64,000 bases of DNA from DATASD01 sp035276765 (GTDB lineage Bacteria; Patescibacteriota; Saccharimonadia; Saccharimonadales; UBA4665). Of this stretch, positions 15,729 to 24,706 are shown piece by piece. The translations under genes were made by a program, and so were the position numbers. Under the pieces are notes generated by a model. That model saw only the letters and a program-made list of their open reading frames with translations. It made no database searches and had not been told where the DNA came from. Location of the stretch: NCBI GenBank assembly GCA_035276765.1, contig DATELH010000002.1, positions 886,823 to 950,822 on the forward strand, read 5' to 3'. Each line of letters begins with the position of its first letter. The stretch's first letter is position 1.

Positions 15729-16646
15729 CTAGGCTAAAACCTTTTTCCAAGAGTCGAGCATGTGAGAGGTAGCTGCGGCCAACAACTCAAATAGACGGCT
15801 TCCTGGCGTAATTGCCCAGTCCTCTAATTGCTGTGCTGGCTTACTTTTTAGACGATATAGTGCCCCCGTAAGGTGATAGTACAGTATCCGAAGCTCCATT
15901 ATTTCGTCGGCTTTTGCGTGCGAACGGTAGCCTTCGAGCGTAGCAGGGATGGCCCGAGTGGGAAGGTACATAAAGTCAGAGGCGGGATCGCCCCAGCAAG
16001 CATCTCCCCAATCTATAAAGGCGGCAAACTTTCCATCGTGTACCATGATGTTACCTGTATGGTTGTCTCCATGGAGAAAGGCACGCTTGTGGCCGCGCGT
16101 CCTCATGGCAGGCTCAAGGCGGTCGAACCGTTCGCGCAGCCACTCACGGGCAAAATTACCTATGTAGCCACGATCGAACATTTCTTGGATAAGCTCGCGG
16201 CCATCGGCATACCGTTGATGGTCTAGATAATTGCGCGGGTCCGGACAATCTTTGACCAAGGTGTGCAGCTTAGCTAATTCGGCGCCAACCGCATAATATA
16301 TCTGGCTATTTTCGGTAATAGTTTTTCCATATTTCGCCAAAGATTTTCCAGGTACGAGTTCGTAGATGGTGTAGGGCGTGTTTATTATATTTTTGCTATC
16401 GTCAAAATACATCAGACGCGGAGAACGAATGCCGGCTTCGTATGCAACTGGCGCAGCTACTGATTCCGTCAAGACATCCGAAAGCGCCTCCGGGTTATCT
16501 ACGGAAATTCTCAGGACGTATTTGTCGGCAATATTATAGAGAGAGTTGGCTATTCCCCCGGCACGCATAGGTGAAATGTCGTCGGCATTAACTACCAAAT
16601 TGCCTTGCCTGCAAAGCGCCAGTAACGTTTCTTGAGTATAAGACAT
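15729..16646 (-). CDS. Aminoglycoside-phosphotransferase-family kinase
   Basis: About 305 residues from ATG 16646 (MSYTQETLLAL). The family catalytic motif FLHGDNHTGNIMV (HGDxxxxN) and the metal-binding FIDWGDA are intact, as is the hinge-like IYELVPGKSL. Relatives phosphorylate aminoglycosides, homoserine, choline, methylthioribose or other small alcohols; nothing here fixes the substrate. The gene is AT-richer than surrounding chromosomal genes, suggesting later acquisition. Upstream ATGs extend the frame by up to 27 residues but add a poorly conserved hydrophobic piece. Confidence 0.82.
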   Translation of the reverse strand: MSYTQETLLALCRQGNLVVNADDISPMRAGGIANSLYNIADKYVLRISVDNPEALSDVLTESVAAPVAYEAGIRSPRLMYFDDSKNIINTPYTIYELVPGKSLAKYGKTITENSQIYYAVGAELAKLHTLVKDCPDPRNYLDHQRYADGRELIQEMFDRGYIGNFAREWLRERFDRLEPAMRTRGHKRAFLHGDNHTGNIMVHDGKFAAFIDWGDACWGDPASDFMYLPTRAIPATLEGYRSHAKADEIMELRILYYHLTGALYRLKSKPAQQLEDWAITPGSRLFELLAAATSHMLDSWKKVLA

Positions 16647-16786
16647 GACTATTACATACATAATAAACCTCTTTGGGCAAAAACAGAAGATGGCGGAGGA
16701 TACTACTAGCCAGCAATTCAATATCAAATATTAAGCTTGGAGCTGCTTACTTTTTATGATAAAACAAGTTCACGAGAGTAGATGTT

Positions 16787-18790
16787 ATGGAATTATCTCA
16801 CGCCCAAGGAGGCTGCCCCGCGGCAAATATTTGTGCTGTTACCACCGAACAAGCTCCGCCTTGCGGTGAGGATGCGGCGCACTTTCCGCCATTGGTCCGT
16901 GCTGAAACTTTGTGCTCCCGGGCTTTAGCCCGCCGCGTGGAAATTGAACTGGAGGAAGTGGATAATGCAGAGTATCGGGCCAAGGCGCCCAAGCACATGG
17001 CGGCAGCAGGCTGGTTTGAACTTGAGCGTGGACTGGCCCTTTTTGATGCTGCTGAGACGGAGCGTTCGCTGTCGAAGGCCGTAGGTCTGGCCGGTGAGGC
17101 CATGGATAACCCTTACGGATGGTTTGAGGCGAGCTATTCCGCGGCAATGTTGCACATTTACGGGCCGATGCTTGTGGCTCAAAAACAGGGTACATTACCA
17201 ACGGCTGAAGACTTAGCAGCCGTTCGCCAAAAGCTCGGCATTGTCTTTGACGCGTTGCATGCTGCGCCGATACATCCGAGCCAGAGCCAGCACATCCTTG
17301 ACGCTTTAGAAGCTGGTGCGCCGCACCAGCAATGCCTGCCCGGCAAGGGTGAGCGCCTCGGGCTAGCTGCAAAATTAACAGGTATGATGCTTGCGGCACG
17401 ACAAAACATTTTGTTGTACTCTGCATCGGCGCGTGAGATCTACGGTGGCAGTGGGTTTGCGGCGCAGAGCCACGATGCCTACATGCTTGCCGGCGGCCAG
17501 AAGATGCCTGTTAAAATCAGGTCTAAAAATTCAAGCGATGCCGCGGCAGGAGGGGTACGGGTAGCGAGATACGATGCTGGGACAACCTATATCAACATAC
17601 GGGGTACTATCAATCAACTTCACGATACGCTGCGCCAGCATGACCCCAAGCTTTATCGGCAGCTGCTTCAGCAAAACCACAATTGTTGGCCAAGTGTTTC
17701 GGACGTAGGGCGGATGCTCCGGACTGAATTGACAGAAAAAAAGAATACTAGCGCTGCTTCGCATGACTTTTTGGACATGCTCGGCGAGGCGTTCGAGGCG
17801 CAATTATTCGCGGGCAAGGAAGCTGCAAGCCCTGAAGAATTGGCGGCAGTATGGGAAGTGCTGCCGCACAGGATTGCTAATCGACCGTACGACTCAGAGC
17901 AAGTTAGTCCAGAAAAGCGAGCCATTGCAGCAGAAGCCGCAAACGCCTATTTGCGATACGGCAATAACCTTGCCGAGCCACGCCATCTCAAACCGCTCAT
18001 CAAGGCCATGCGCGAATCTTGCGATCCGCAAACGCAGGTCATTTGCGCTGGCGCATACCTCGACCTGGCCCACCATCCAGAGGTTTCGCGCGACATGGCG
18101 CAGCAGTTGGTTGCGGCCTCGGCAAAGCTCACGGAGGCGTTCATGTCACAAGACTGGCGCGGGTTGCCGCAGCACGAGGTGCAATTTTTGTATCGCATAG
18201 GTTTGCAGCGCGCATACGGCCATAAATACCAGAAAGTGGCTGCTGGCGAGGAGCCTGACTTTGCCGATGAGACCAAACTTTATCACAACTTGTTGCGGCT
18301 TGGGCAGCAATCGCTTGAGCCTGCCGCCATACTAGAACGGGGCCGGTCACGCGATGATGTACGGGGTATGCAGCTCGAAATTGGCCTGCACTTATTGAAC
18401 GCCCGTCGCAACGTACGCGCCCGCGAAATTCTGCAATCAATGTGGCCCAGCACACCACGCGAAATGACCCCCCATGACTACAATTTTGATTTTAAGACCA
18501 ACTGGGATGCCGCGGTGACACAAGGTGCTTTTTGGGATCGGGAGGCCGAAGTGCAGCGGCTGCAATTCCTTAGCTTAATGAATAACAATATCTACGAGCC
18601 TCGTATTACGGTTGTAACCGGTAAGGAGCATCTTTCGACCGTGTCTACCGCCGAGATTATTCAGGTTGCCATTCAAGAGGTATATGGCAACACGCCGAGC
18701 GCAAGGGTTAATGCTACCAGAAGGCTTAACGAAATAGAAAGTCGCTTTCTCCGACGCTTAAACAGGCTGACACTGAAAGATATATTGTAG
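16787..18790 (+). CDS. Large unrecognised helical protein (667 residues)
   Basis: A 667-residue soluble protein, rich in alanine and leucine and mostly helical. Several stretches look like helical-repeat (TPR-like) units, such as ALFDAAETERSLSKAVGLAGEA and QAYGHKYQKVAAGE-like pairs. A possible strand-rich insert reads MPVKIRSKN...GVRVARYDAGTTYINI. There is no signal peptide or membrane segment. A GAGAG site lies about 8 bases upstream of the ATG. A protein of similar size and style is at 36475, but I see no convincing alignment. Probably a lineage-specific scaffold. Confidence 0.7.
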   Translation: MELSHAQGGCPAANICAVTTEQAPPCGEDAAHFPPLVRAETLCSRALARRVEIELEEVDNAEYRAKAPKHMAAAGWFELERGLALFDAAETERSLSKAVGLAGEAMDNPYGWFEASYSAAMLHIYGPMLVAQKQGTLPTAEDLAAVRQKLGIVFDALHAAPIHPSQSQHILDALEAGAPHQQCLPGKGERLGLAAKLTGMMLAARQNILLYSASAREIYGGSGFAAQSHDAYMLAGGQKMPVKIRSKNSSDAAAGGVRVARYDAGTTYINIRGTINQLHDTLRQHDPKLYRQLLQQNHNCWPSVSDVGRMLRTELTEKKNTSAASHDFLDMLGEAFEAQLFAGKEAASPEELAAVWEVLPHRIANRPYDSEQVSPEKRAIAAEAANAYLRYGNNLAEPRHLKPLIKAMRESCDPQTQVICAGAYLDLAHHPEVSRDMAQQLVAASAKLTEAFMSQDWRGLPQHEVQFLYRIGLQRAYGHKYQKVAAGEEPDFADETKLYHNLLRLGQQSLEPAAILERGRSRDDVRGMQLEIGLHLLNARRNVRAREILQSMWPSTPREMTPHDYNFDFKTNWDAAVTQGAFWDREAEVQRLQFLSLMNNNIYEPRITVVTGKEHLSTVSTAEIIQVAIQEVYGNTPSARVNATRRLNEIESRFLRRLNRLTLKDIL

Positions 18791-18842
18791 GCTTGCCGCC
18801 AGCTTGTGTTTTCGGGCCATTCGCTGCTACCATGGCGGCGCT

Positions 18843-20309
18843 ATGGAGAGGTTTTTGCGGCATCGGTTTCGGCGGCCGACGCTGGCGGCAATTGCGTGCG
18901 CCGCGTTTTTGCTCGGTGTTAGCGCTGCAGGCGCGGGACGTTTTTCGCTGCCGCACTTATTTGTTTTTTTGGGAGTAGTCGGCCTGCTGCGCGCCCGCCG
19001 ACAAGATGTGTGGGTGCTCATAGCATTGGCATGGTTGGGCTTTTGCCTGGGAAGTTGGCGCGGCCAGGCGTACGCCCAGCGCGTGCATACATACGACGGA
19101 TTGTTCAAAAAGAAGGCGGTGTTTGTAGGTGTGGCGCAAGCCGATGCGGTGTACGGCGCGCGTACGCAACTGACTTTTACGGCCAGCTCACTGCAGGTAT
19201 TATCGCCCGTCCGCGAGCCGTTAATTGGCGTGGTTTCGGTTTCGGGCTTTGGCGTGCCGATGGTTTACCGGGGCGATGTGGTACAAATGAGTGGCGCACT
19301 TTATCCGACGCTCGGCGGCAACCAGGCCAAACTGAGCTTTGCAAACTTGCAAGTCATAGCGCATGGCGGTTCCTGGCTCGACACGGTGCGGCGGCACTTT
19401 GTAGCGGGCGTAGAGTCGGCTTTACCAGAGCCAGCAGCGTCGTTTGGGCTGGGGCTTTTGATCGGCCAGCGCAGCACGCTACCGAGCGATGTCTCGCAAC
19501 AACTTACCATGGTGGGCCTCACGCATATTATTGCGGTGTCGGGTTACAATTTGACCATCATATTACAGGTAGTCCGACGACTAACGGCCGGGCGTTCTAA
19601 GTATCAGGCGCTTGTTTTGTTTGTGACGCTGATTGGCGGGTTTGTGCTGTTGGTGGGTTCGAGTCCGTCCATCGTGCGTGCGGCAATTGTTAGCTTGTTA
19701 AGTATTGCTGCGTGGTATTACGGGCACGAAATAAAGCCGCTCACGCTGCTGCTTTTGGCGGCGGCCATTACCGCCTATGCTAACCCGCTCTATGTGTGGG
19801 GCAATGTGAGTTGGTATTTGTCGTTTCTGGCGTTTGCGGGTGTGATGTTGCTTGCGCCATTAGTTATGAAGCGGTTTTTGGGTACGGCATCGCCGCACAT
19901 TCTGTTATCGGTCTTGGTGGAAAGTCTGTGCGCGGAGCTGCTCACTTTGCCGTACATTTTGCATATTTTTGGGCAAATGTCGCTGGTGGCATTGGTGGCG
20001 AACGTGTTGGTTGTGGCTTTGGTGCCACTCGCCATGCTGTTTACGCTGGCCGCTGGTTTGGCCGGTACGTTCGCGGCGGCATTCGCGGGTTGGGTGGCGT
20101 GGCCAGCGCGGTTGCTGCTCACGTATATGCTCGACATGGCCGCTGCTTTGAGCCGCATCCCGCACGCGTTTTTACAAAACATTGGCTTTTCGCTGGGTGA
20201 AATGTTTGCGGCGTATGCTGCGGTAGCAATTTTCGGCCTCACCCTGCACAGGCGTGCAAAACGTGGTATAATAACAGATAAGAAAGCTGAAGAAACAAAA
20301 GGAGTTTGA
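18843..20309 (+). CDS. comEC: ComEC/Rec2-type DNA uptake channel, no beta-lactamase domain
   Basis: The protein has 488 residues from ATG 18843 and about ten membrane helices. The N-terminal domain (DUF4131-like, OB-fold) is followed by the Competence domain with LGLGLLIGQRSTLP and THIIAVSGYNLTII, the diagnostic ComEC region. ComEC carries single-stranded DNA across the membrane during natural transformation. The C-terminal metallo-beta-lactamase domain of full-length ComEC (about 750 residues) is absent; the protein stops shortly after the last helices. TTGTGT (18805) and TACCAT (18828), 17 bp apart, sit just upstream, giving at most a very short leader. The stop overlaps the yebC ribosome-site region. 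Confidence 0.88.
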   Translation: MERFLRHRFRRPTLAAIACAAFLLGVSAAGAGRFSLPHLFVFLGVVGLLRARRQDVWVLIALAWLGFCLGSWRGQAYAQRVHTYDGLFKKKAVFVGVAQADAVYGARTQLTFTASSLQVLSPVREPLIGVVSVSGFGVPMVYRGDVVQMSGALYPTLGGNQAKLSFANLQVIAHGGSWLDTVRRHFVAGVESALPEPAASFGLGLLIGQRSTLPSDVSQQLTMVGLTHIIAVSGYNLTIILQVVRRLTAGRSKYQALVLFVTLIGGFVLLVGSSPSIVRAAIVSLLSIAAWYYGHEIKPLTLLLLAAAITAYANPLYVWGNVSWYLSFLAFAGVMLLAPLVMKRFLGTASPHILLSVLVESLCAELLTLPYILHIFGQMSLVALVANVLVVALVPLAMLFTLAAGLAGTFAAAFAGWVAWPARLLLTYMLDMAAALSRIPHAFLQNIGFSLGEMFAAYAAVAIFGLTLHRRAKRGIITDKKAEETKGV

Positions 20310-20311
20310 CG

Positions 20312-21046
20312 ATGTCGGGTCATTCCAAGTGGTCTACCATTAAACGCGAAAAGGGTGCCAAAGACGCGGCGCGCGGCGCGCTGTTTACCAAAATTGGCAA
20401 CGCAATTGCCATTGCCGCACGCAGCGGCACCGATCCGGAAACAAACTTCGCACTGCGCCTGGCTATCGACAAAGCCAAGGCGGCCAACATGCCCACCGCA
20501 AACATCGACCGCGCCATCCAACGCGTGGCCGACAAAAACGCCGCGCAGCTTCAAGAAGTCTTGTACGAAGGCTACGGCCCTGGCGGCGTGGCCATTTTGG
20601 TGGAATGCGCCACCGACAACATCAACCGTACCTACCCCGACGTGCGCCTGGCGTTTAGCAAGCACGGCGGCAACGTTGCCGAAAAGGGCGCAGTGGCATT
20701 TCAATTTGACCGCAAAGGCATGATTCGCGTGAAGGGTGCTGGCGACGATGTGTTAATGGCCGCCCTCGACGCCGGCGCCGAAGACGTGCAAGAAGAATCC
20801 GGCGACTCGGTGATTTACACCGTACCGACTGACCTTGCCAAAGTCCGCGACGCGCTCAAGGACGCCGGGCTCGAAATCACCGAAGCCGAGCTCACCTACG
20901 TGCCAAACACCACCATCGAAGTAACCGACGAAGCCACAGCCGGCAAAATCATGCGCCTTATGGATGCGCTCGAAGCCATCGACGATGTGGTCAGCACGCA
21001 CGTCAACTTCGACATCCCCGAAGAACTCTTGCAACCAGCAATATAA
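20312..21046 (+). CDS. yebC: YebC/PmpR-family protein
   Basis: 244 residues starting MSGHSKWSTIKREKGAKDAARG, the family signature; GYGPGGVAILVE and the acidic C-terminal domain are also present. YebC proteins were described as transcriptional regulators and more recently as factors helping ribosomes at difficult (proline-rich) sequences. Start 20312 is set by AAAGGAG about 8 bases upstream; the gene follows comEC by 2 bases. Confidence 0.95.
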   Translation: MSGHSKWSTIKREKGAKDAARGALFTKIGNAIAIAARSGTDPETNFALRLAIDKAKAANMPTANIDRAIQRVADKNAAQLQEVLYEGYGPGGVAILVECATDNINRTYPDVRLAFSKHGGNVAEKGAVAFQFDRKGMIRVKGAGDDVLMAALDAGAEDVQEESGDSVIYTVPTDLAKVRDALKDAGLEITEAELTYVPNTTIEVTDEATAGKIMRLMDALEAIDDVVSTHVNFDIPEELLQPAI

Positions 21047-21070
21047 CAATTTACGGGAGCATCTTCTGCT

Positions 21071-22450
21071 ATGTCTGATACTAGATCTGAAATTTTACAT
21101 TCTATGCAAATGGTAGCTCCTCCTGGGCAAGTAGAGCTGGATGGCGATGCATTACTAAAACTGCGAGGACTTACAAACGAGCTTACAGAGTGTTCAAGGG
21201 AAGAAGCCAAGGAGGAATTCGAACGTTTTATAGGAGTGGCAGAGAGAAGTCTCGACTTACGAGAAGATAAGCTGGGTAATCAACTTGCTGACAAAAAAGT
21301 ATTAGTTACTGGTGGTACGGGATGTATTGGTTCCGCTCTTCTTAGGGAACTTGTTAAGTATGGTCCACAAGCTATAGTGAGTATCAGTCGTGGGGTAACC
21401 CTCCCAAGGCAAACCACAGAAGGAGTTGACTATCGTCATGTGGATATCCGCTCTAGAAATACCACCAAGGAAGTTATCGGAAAAGTAGAACCTGACATTA
21501 TTTATCACCTTGCAGCTCAGCACAATCCAAGTCTGGCAGAAACAGAGGTTAATCGCACATTAGCGACAAATATATTCGGTACGCAGAACTTACTTGACGC
21601 GGCGAAGGAAGTTGAAGTACCGCAAATTATTTATGCTTCTACAGGGAAGGCCTTGCGACCTTATACTCCTGACGTATATGCTTCATCTAAAAAAGTTAGT
21701 GAATGGCTAATGGCCAAAGCGGCCTCCGAAAGTAGGCTTACGTGTTCGGGCGTTCGATTTACTCATGTCGTAGATAATTCTCTAATATTTAAGAGGATTC
21801 AACATTGGATTGATACCGACTCGCCTATTCGGTTGCATGGGTCGAATATCCTTTTCTATATGCAGTCAGCTCGCGAATCAGCCCATCTATTATTAAATGC
21901 AGGCTTAGAAGCTGACGTGAGTAATTTCAGGATCGAGGCGATCAGGGATTTAGAGTGGCCAGTTAATCTTGTTGATCTCGCGCTAGGTGCGATTATACGA
22001 CGAAAAGCAGATACGCCCATTTATATAGCCGGCTACGAACAGGGTTATGAAGAAGTACCATATCCAGGTTTATACGACCCAAAATATTCCGGCGAACTGA
22101 GCCCTCTCGTTAGTGCCTTTGAAGCGCCGCAGGCGCAACATTCACCTACATGCAGACAGGTGGATTCGTTCCCCTTTGATATCGAAACAACTTCCGAAAT
22201 GGAAGATTCCTTAGCTCAACTCAAGCTTGCTTGTAGCCAAGATAAATCTAATACCGATCTAAGACATTTGGAGGAAGATTTATCTTGGGAAATGTGGCAG
22301 GGCCGGCTGTGCCGTGTTCCTTTTCCAACGCTCGAACGTTCTATAAAACAAATGACGCGATACCCTAATTACGATCAACTACCACCTGAACACATACGGA
22401 CGTCAGAAATGGTTCGAAAAGCCTTCGAAAGTCGAAACCAAATCTTATAA
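21071..22450 (+). CDS. NAD(P)-dependent epimerase/dehydratase (extended SDR)
   Basis: 459 residues. After an unusual N-terminal extension of about 75 residues comes the Rossmann loop VLVTGGTGCIGSALL, then HLAAQHNPSLAE, IYASTGKA and the catalytic pair in YASSKK. It resembles CapD/polysaccharide-biosynthesis dehydratases, which modify UDP-sugars for surface polysaccharide. The C-terminal 120 residues (after VPYPGLYDPKYSGE) are extra. The gene is visibly AT-richer than comEC and yebC beside it, a sign of transfer. The end overlaps the convergent NUDIX gene by 6 bases. Confidence 0.82.
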   Translation: MSDTRSEILHSMQMVAPPGQVELDGDALLKLRGLTNELTECSREEAKEEFERFIGVAERSLDLREDKLGNQLADKKVLVTGGTGCIGSALLRELVKYGPQAIVSISRGVTLPRQTTEGVDYRHVDIRSRNTTKEVIGKVEPDIIYHLAAQHNPSLAETEVNRTLATNIFGTQNLLDAAKEVEVPQIIYASTGKALRPYTPDVYASSKKVSEWLMAKAASESRLTCSGVRFTHVVDNSLIFKRIQHWIDTDSPIRLHGSNILFYMQSARESAHLLLNAGLEADVSNFRIEAIRDLEWPVNLVDLALGAIIRRKADTPIYIAGYEQGYEEVPYPGLYDPKYSGELSPLVSAFEAPQAQHSPTCRQVDSFPFDIETTSEMEDSLAQLKLACSQDKSNTDLRHLEEDLSWEMWQGRLCRVPFPTLERSIKQMTRYPNYDQLPPEHIRTSEMVRKAFESRNQIL

Positions 22451-23017
22451 GTTAGACTGTAGCCAGCCTAACTCCTTAAAAGCATACAATGTTGCACTAA
22501 CGCAATATGCGCATGATAGCTCACCGGAATAGACCATGTTTAGCACTTCCTGTGCTGGCATTAGTTTCGAGACGATACTCTCGGATTCCTCGGGGTTGTC
22601 TTTGCCTGGAATTGCGCCTTGAGCTAAATAAATATGCATGCGAGTTGTCGAGAAACCGGGGTCTTTGTCGATGATGGCTATTTTTTTGAAGGAGTTGGTT
22701 TTATAGCCAGTCTCCTCTTTGAGTTCTCGCAGCATTGCTTCCTCAATACTTTTGTCATCTTCTTCTAGTCGGCCTGCCGGGTAATCAACCGACACTTTCT
22801 GAATAGCGGGACGATATTGTTTTTCTAATAAAACACGCCTGTCTTTTGTTACACATACGCACATTACGGAATCGTGTGTATTGTGAATGTAAAAAGTTGG
22901 CGTGGCGCCCGTTGGCGTTTCAAGGTTTTGCTTCTCTATCTTAAACCATGGCGTATCGAATACTATCTCAGAGCTGAGTGTAGTCCAGGGTTTTAGCTTG
23001 GTTTGCGGATCGTCCAT
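22445..23017 (-). CDS. NUDIX hydrolase (ADP-ribose pyrophosphatase-like)
   Basis: 190 residues. The Nudix box is readable as GRLEEDDKSIEEAMLRELKE followed by ETGY: the RELxEE core is intact, although the first glutamate of the box is a lysine. VDYPAGRLEEDD and DPGFSTTRMHIYLA resemble ADP-ribose pyrophosphatases (NudF). The enzyme would cleave a nucleoside diphosphate linked to another group. AT-richer than typical neighbours, like the epimerase gene it meets. Confidence 0.85.
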   Translation of the reverse strand: MDDPQTKLKPWTTLSSEIVFDTPWFKIEKQNLETPTGATPTFYIHNTHDSVMCVCVTKDRRVLLEKQYRPAIQKVSVDYPAGRLEEDDKSIEEAMLRELKEETGYKTNSFKKIAIIDKDPGFSTTRMHIYLAQGAIPGKDNPEESESIVSKLMPAQEVLNMVYSGELSCAYCVSATLYAFKELGWLQSNL

Positions 23018-23054
23018 ATCTTTAGGGTAAAGTTTTTGGATAGTACCGTCAAGC

Positions 23055-24152
23055 TTACGCGTTTGTGAGGAGTTTTTCTATGAACGCAGCGGCTTTGAGG
23101 CCGAAGGCGGCGTCTTCGCGCTTGAGGGCGATTTCGGCCGTGCCGACGTTGACGCCCATGTCGCCGTAGTTGTGGCTGCCGATCAGCACACCGTTTTCAG
23201 TGGCTAGAACCTTGGCGTGCAAGTGCTGGCCGCGCGGCAGGCGTTTTTCGAATAAGTCTGCTGGCATGCGCCGCCGTTCGCGCCATTGCGCCATGCGGTG
23301 CAGAGTGCCCTCGATCGGCCCGTGCATGCTGTAATGGCTGTAATAATAGGTGATTTTGACGCCTCGTGCGTGGGCGCGCGCGAGTGCTTTGGTGCCTTTG
23401 CCTGGCGCAAAATATTGGCTGGTGAACACGATGTACTCTTTGGCGTTGTCGATCATGGCGAGCGCTTCGTCGAAAATGGCCGATTGCCCGGCTACGCCGG
23501 CATCGACGATGATGCTCGTCTTGTCGTCGAGCTTCCTGACCTGGTCTTTGTAATGCAGACTTGCCCGAACGTTCCCGTTTTTCTCGGCATCCATGAGTAA
23601 TTTGTAGAGCCAATCGGCGGTCGCGCGGTCGCGCCAACGCAGCATAATGTCGATTTCGTGCGGCTGGTTAAGATTGCATCCGCCGGTGTAAACTATGTCG
23701 TTAATAACTACGGCTTTAATGTGCGAACGGCCGGTGAACGGCCAGACGAAAACTTTGCCTGGCTGATTGGTGATGGTGTAGCGGCCACCGCTTTCGTGAA
23801 AAGCTTTGAGTGCATTCAGTTTGCTGCGAAATGGCTTGCGCATCCAGCGATCAAGGGCAAAGGTGGTGTTGTACCACAATGGCCCGGGGATTTTGGTATC
23901 GGCATTGATTAAAAAATCGAAAGCATCCATGAGAAACGACACAACCGCGCCGCGCGCCGCGGCGTTGTTGAGGGCTTGCGCCACGGCGCCGACCTCTAGG
24001 CTTGTAGGTGTAAAGCCCATGGTAGCGACTACCACGCGGTCGCCTTTTTTCACTTTGGCGAGGTCGTCGATCAGCGCTTGAAAGTAGCCCGTCCGAGACA
24101 GCATGGCAAAGTCTGCGTTTTTGAGTTGCCGTTTTTGTGGTGTGGCCATCAC
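23055..24152 (-). CDS. Phospholipase D-like protein (cardiolipin synthase-like)
   Basis: 365 residues with two HKD-type motifs: HIKAVVIND (H144, K146) followed by TGGCN, and HAKVLATEN (H312, K314) followed by GSHN. The catalytic His and Lys are kept in both; the acidic residue is shifted or replaced (N/D and E). PLD-superfamily enzymes include cardiolipin synthases and nucleases. GTG 24152 is taken as the start because TATAAA (minus strand, 24164 to 24159) ends 6 bases upstream; ATG 24149 is the alternative. No clear N-terminal membrane helix is present, unlike most cardiolipin synthases. Confidence 0.83.
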   Translation of the reverse strand: MMATPQKRQLKNADFAMLSRTGYFQALIDDLAKVKKGDRVVVATMGFTPTSLEVGAVAQALNNAAARGAVVSFLMDAFDFLINADTKIPGPLWYNTTFALDRWMRKPFRSKLNALKAFHESGGRYTITNQPGKVFVWPFTGRSHIKAVVINDIVYTGGCNLNQPHEIDIMLRWRDRATADWLYKLLMDAEKNGNVRASLHYKDQVRKLDDKTSIIVDAGVAGQSAIFDEALAMIDNAKEYIVFTSQYFAPGKGTKALARAHARGVKITYYYSHYSMHGPIEGTLHRMAQWRERRRMPADLFEKRLPRGQHLHAKVLATENGVLIGSHNYGDMGVNVGTAEIALKREDAAFGLKAAAFIEKLLTNA

Positions 24153-24158
24153 ACATAT

Positions 24159-24166
24159 TTTATACT
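24159..24166. promoter_or_regulatory. Overlapping divergent -10 elements (ruvC and PLD-like gene)
   Basis: On the plus strand TATACT (24161-24166) ends 6 bases before ruvC ATG. On the minus strand TATAAA (24164 to 24159) ends 6 bases before the GTG of the PLD-like gene. The two hexamers share four base pairs, so RNA polymerase cannot use both at once. Both messages would be leaderless. Confidence 0.6.
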
Positions 24167-24172
24167 AAAGTT

Positions 24173-24655
24173 ATGAGAATTTTGGGCATTGATCCGGGTA
24201 CGGGCATTTTGGGTTTCGGCGTGGTCGATATGCAGGCCGGCAAACCGCAATTGGTTGATGCCGGCGTCATTCGCACCCCTGTAAAAGAAGACGATGCCGT
24301 GCGGTTGCAAACTATTTACGAAGAATTAACTGACATTATTGTGCAAACCAAGCCGGCCGTTATGTCGGTGGAAAAACTGTTTTTTGCCCGCAATGTGACC
24401 ACAGCGATGACGGTTGCGCAGGCGCGCGGCGTGGTGCTGCTGTGTGGCCAGCAAGCTGGACTCAAACTGTTTGAATACACGCCAATGCAAATCAAGCAAG
24501 CCATTACTGGCTACGGCAAGGCCGACAAAAAGCAAATACAGGAAATGGTGCGCGTGCTACTCAAGTTACAAGAGGTGCCGAGGCCCGACGACGCAGCCGA
24601 CGCCCTGGCGGCCGCCATCACCCATGGCATGAGTGCTGGCTCGCCTTCGCTGTAA
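24173..24655 (+). CDS. ruvC: Holliday junction resolvase RuvC
   Basis: RuvC cuts Holliday junctions bound by RuvAB. The 160-residue protein has the four acidic catalytic positions: D7 in GIDPGTG, E67 in MSVEKLFF, and the aspartates in PRPDDAADALA near residues 139-143. Length is typical. ATG 24173 is used instead of an upstream in-frame GTG because it starts the conserved MRILGIDPG and has TATACT 6 bases upstream. It heads the order ruvC-ruvA-ruvB. Confidence 0.97.
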   Translation: MRILGIDPGTGILGFGVVDMQAGKPQLVDAGVIRTPVKEDDAVRLQTIYEELTDIIVQTKPAVMSVEKLFFARNVTTAMTVAQARGVVLLCGQQAGLKLFEYTPMQIKQAITGYGKADKKQIQEMVRVLLKLQEVPRPDDAADALAAAITHGMSAGSPSL

Positions 24656-24706
24656 TTGTTGCAATGTGCTTCGCGCACGAGAGCACAGTGTGCCATAATA
24701 ATGGTA

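Noticed and set aside
14963..16780. Complete mobile element at tRNA-Lys
   Set aside because: No integrase gene and no second copy of the tRNA 3' end were found; only a composition shift is visible.
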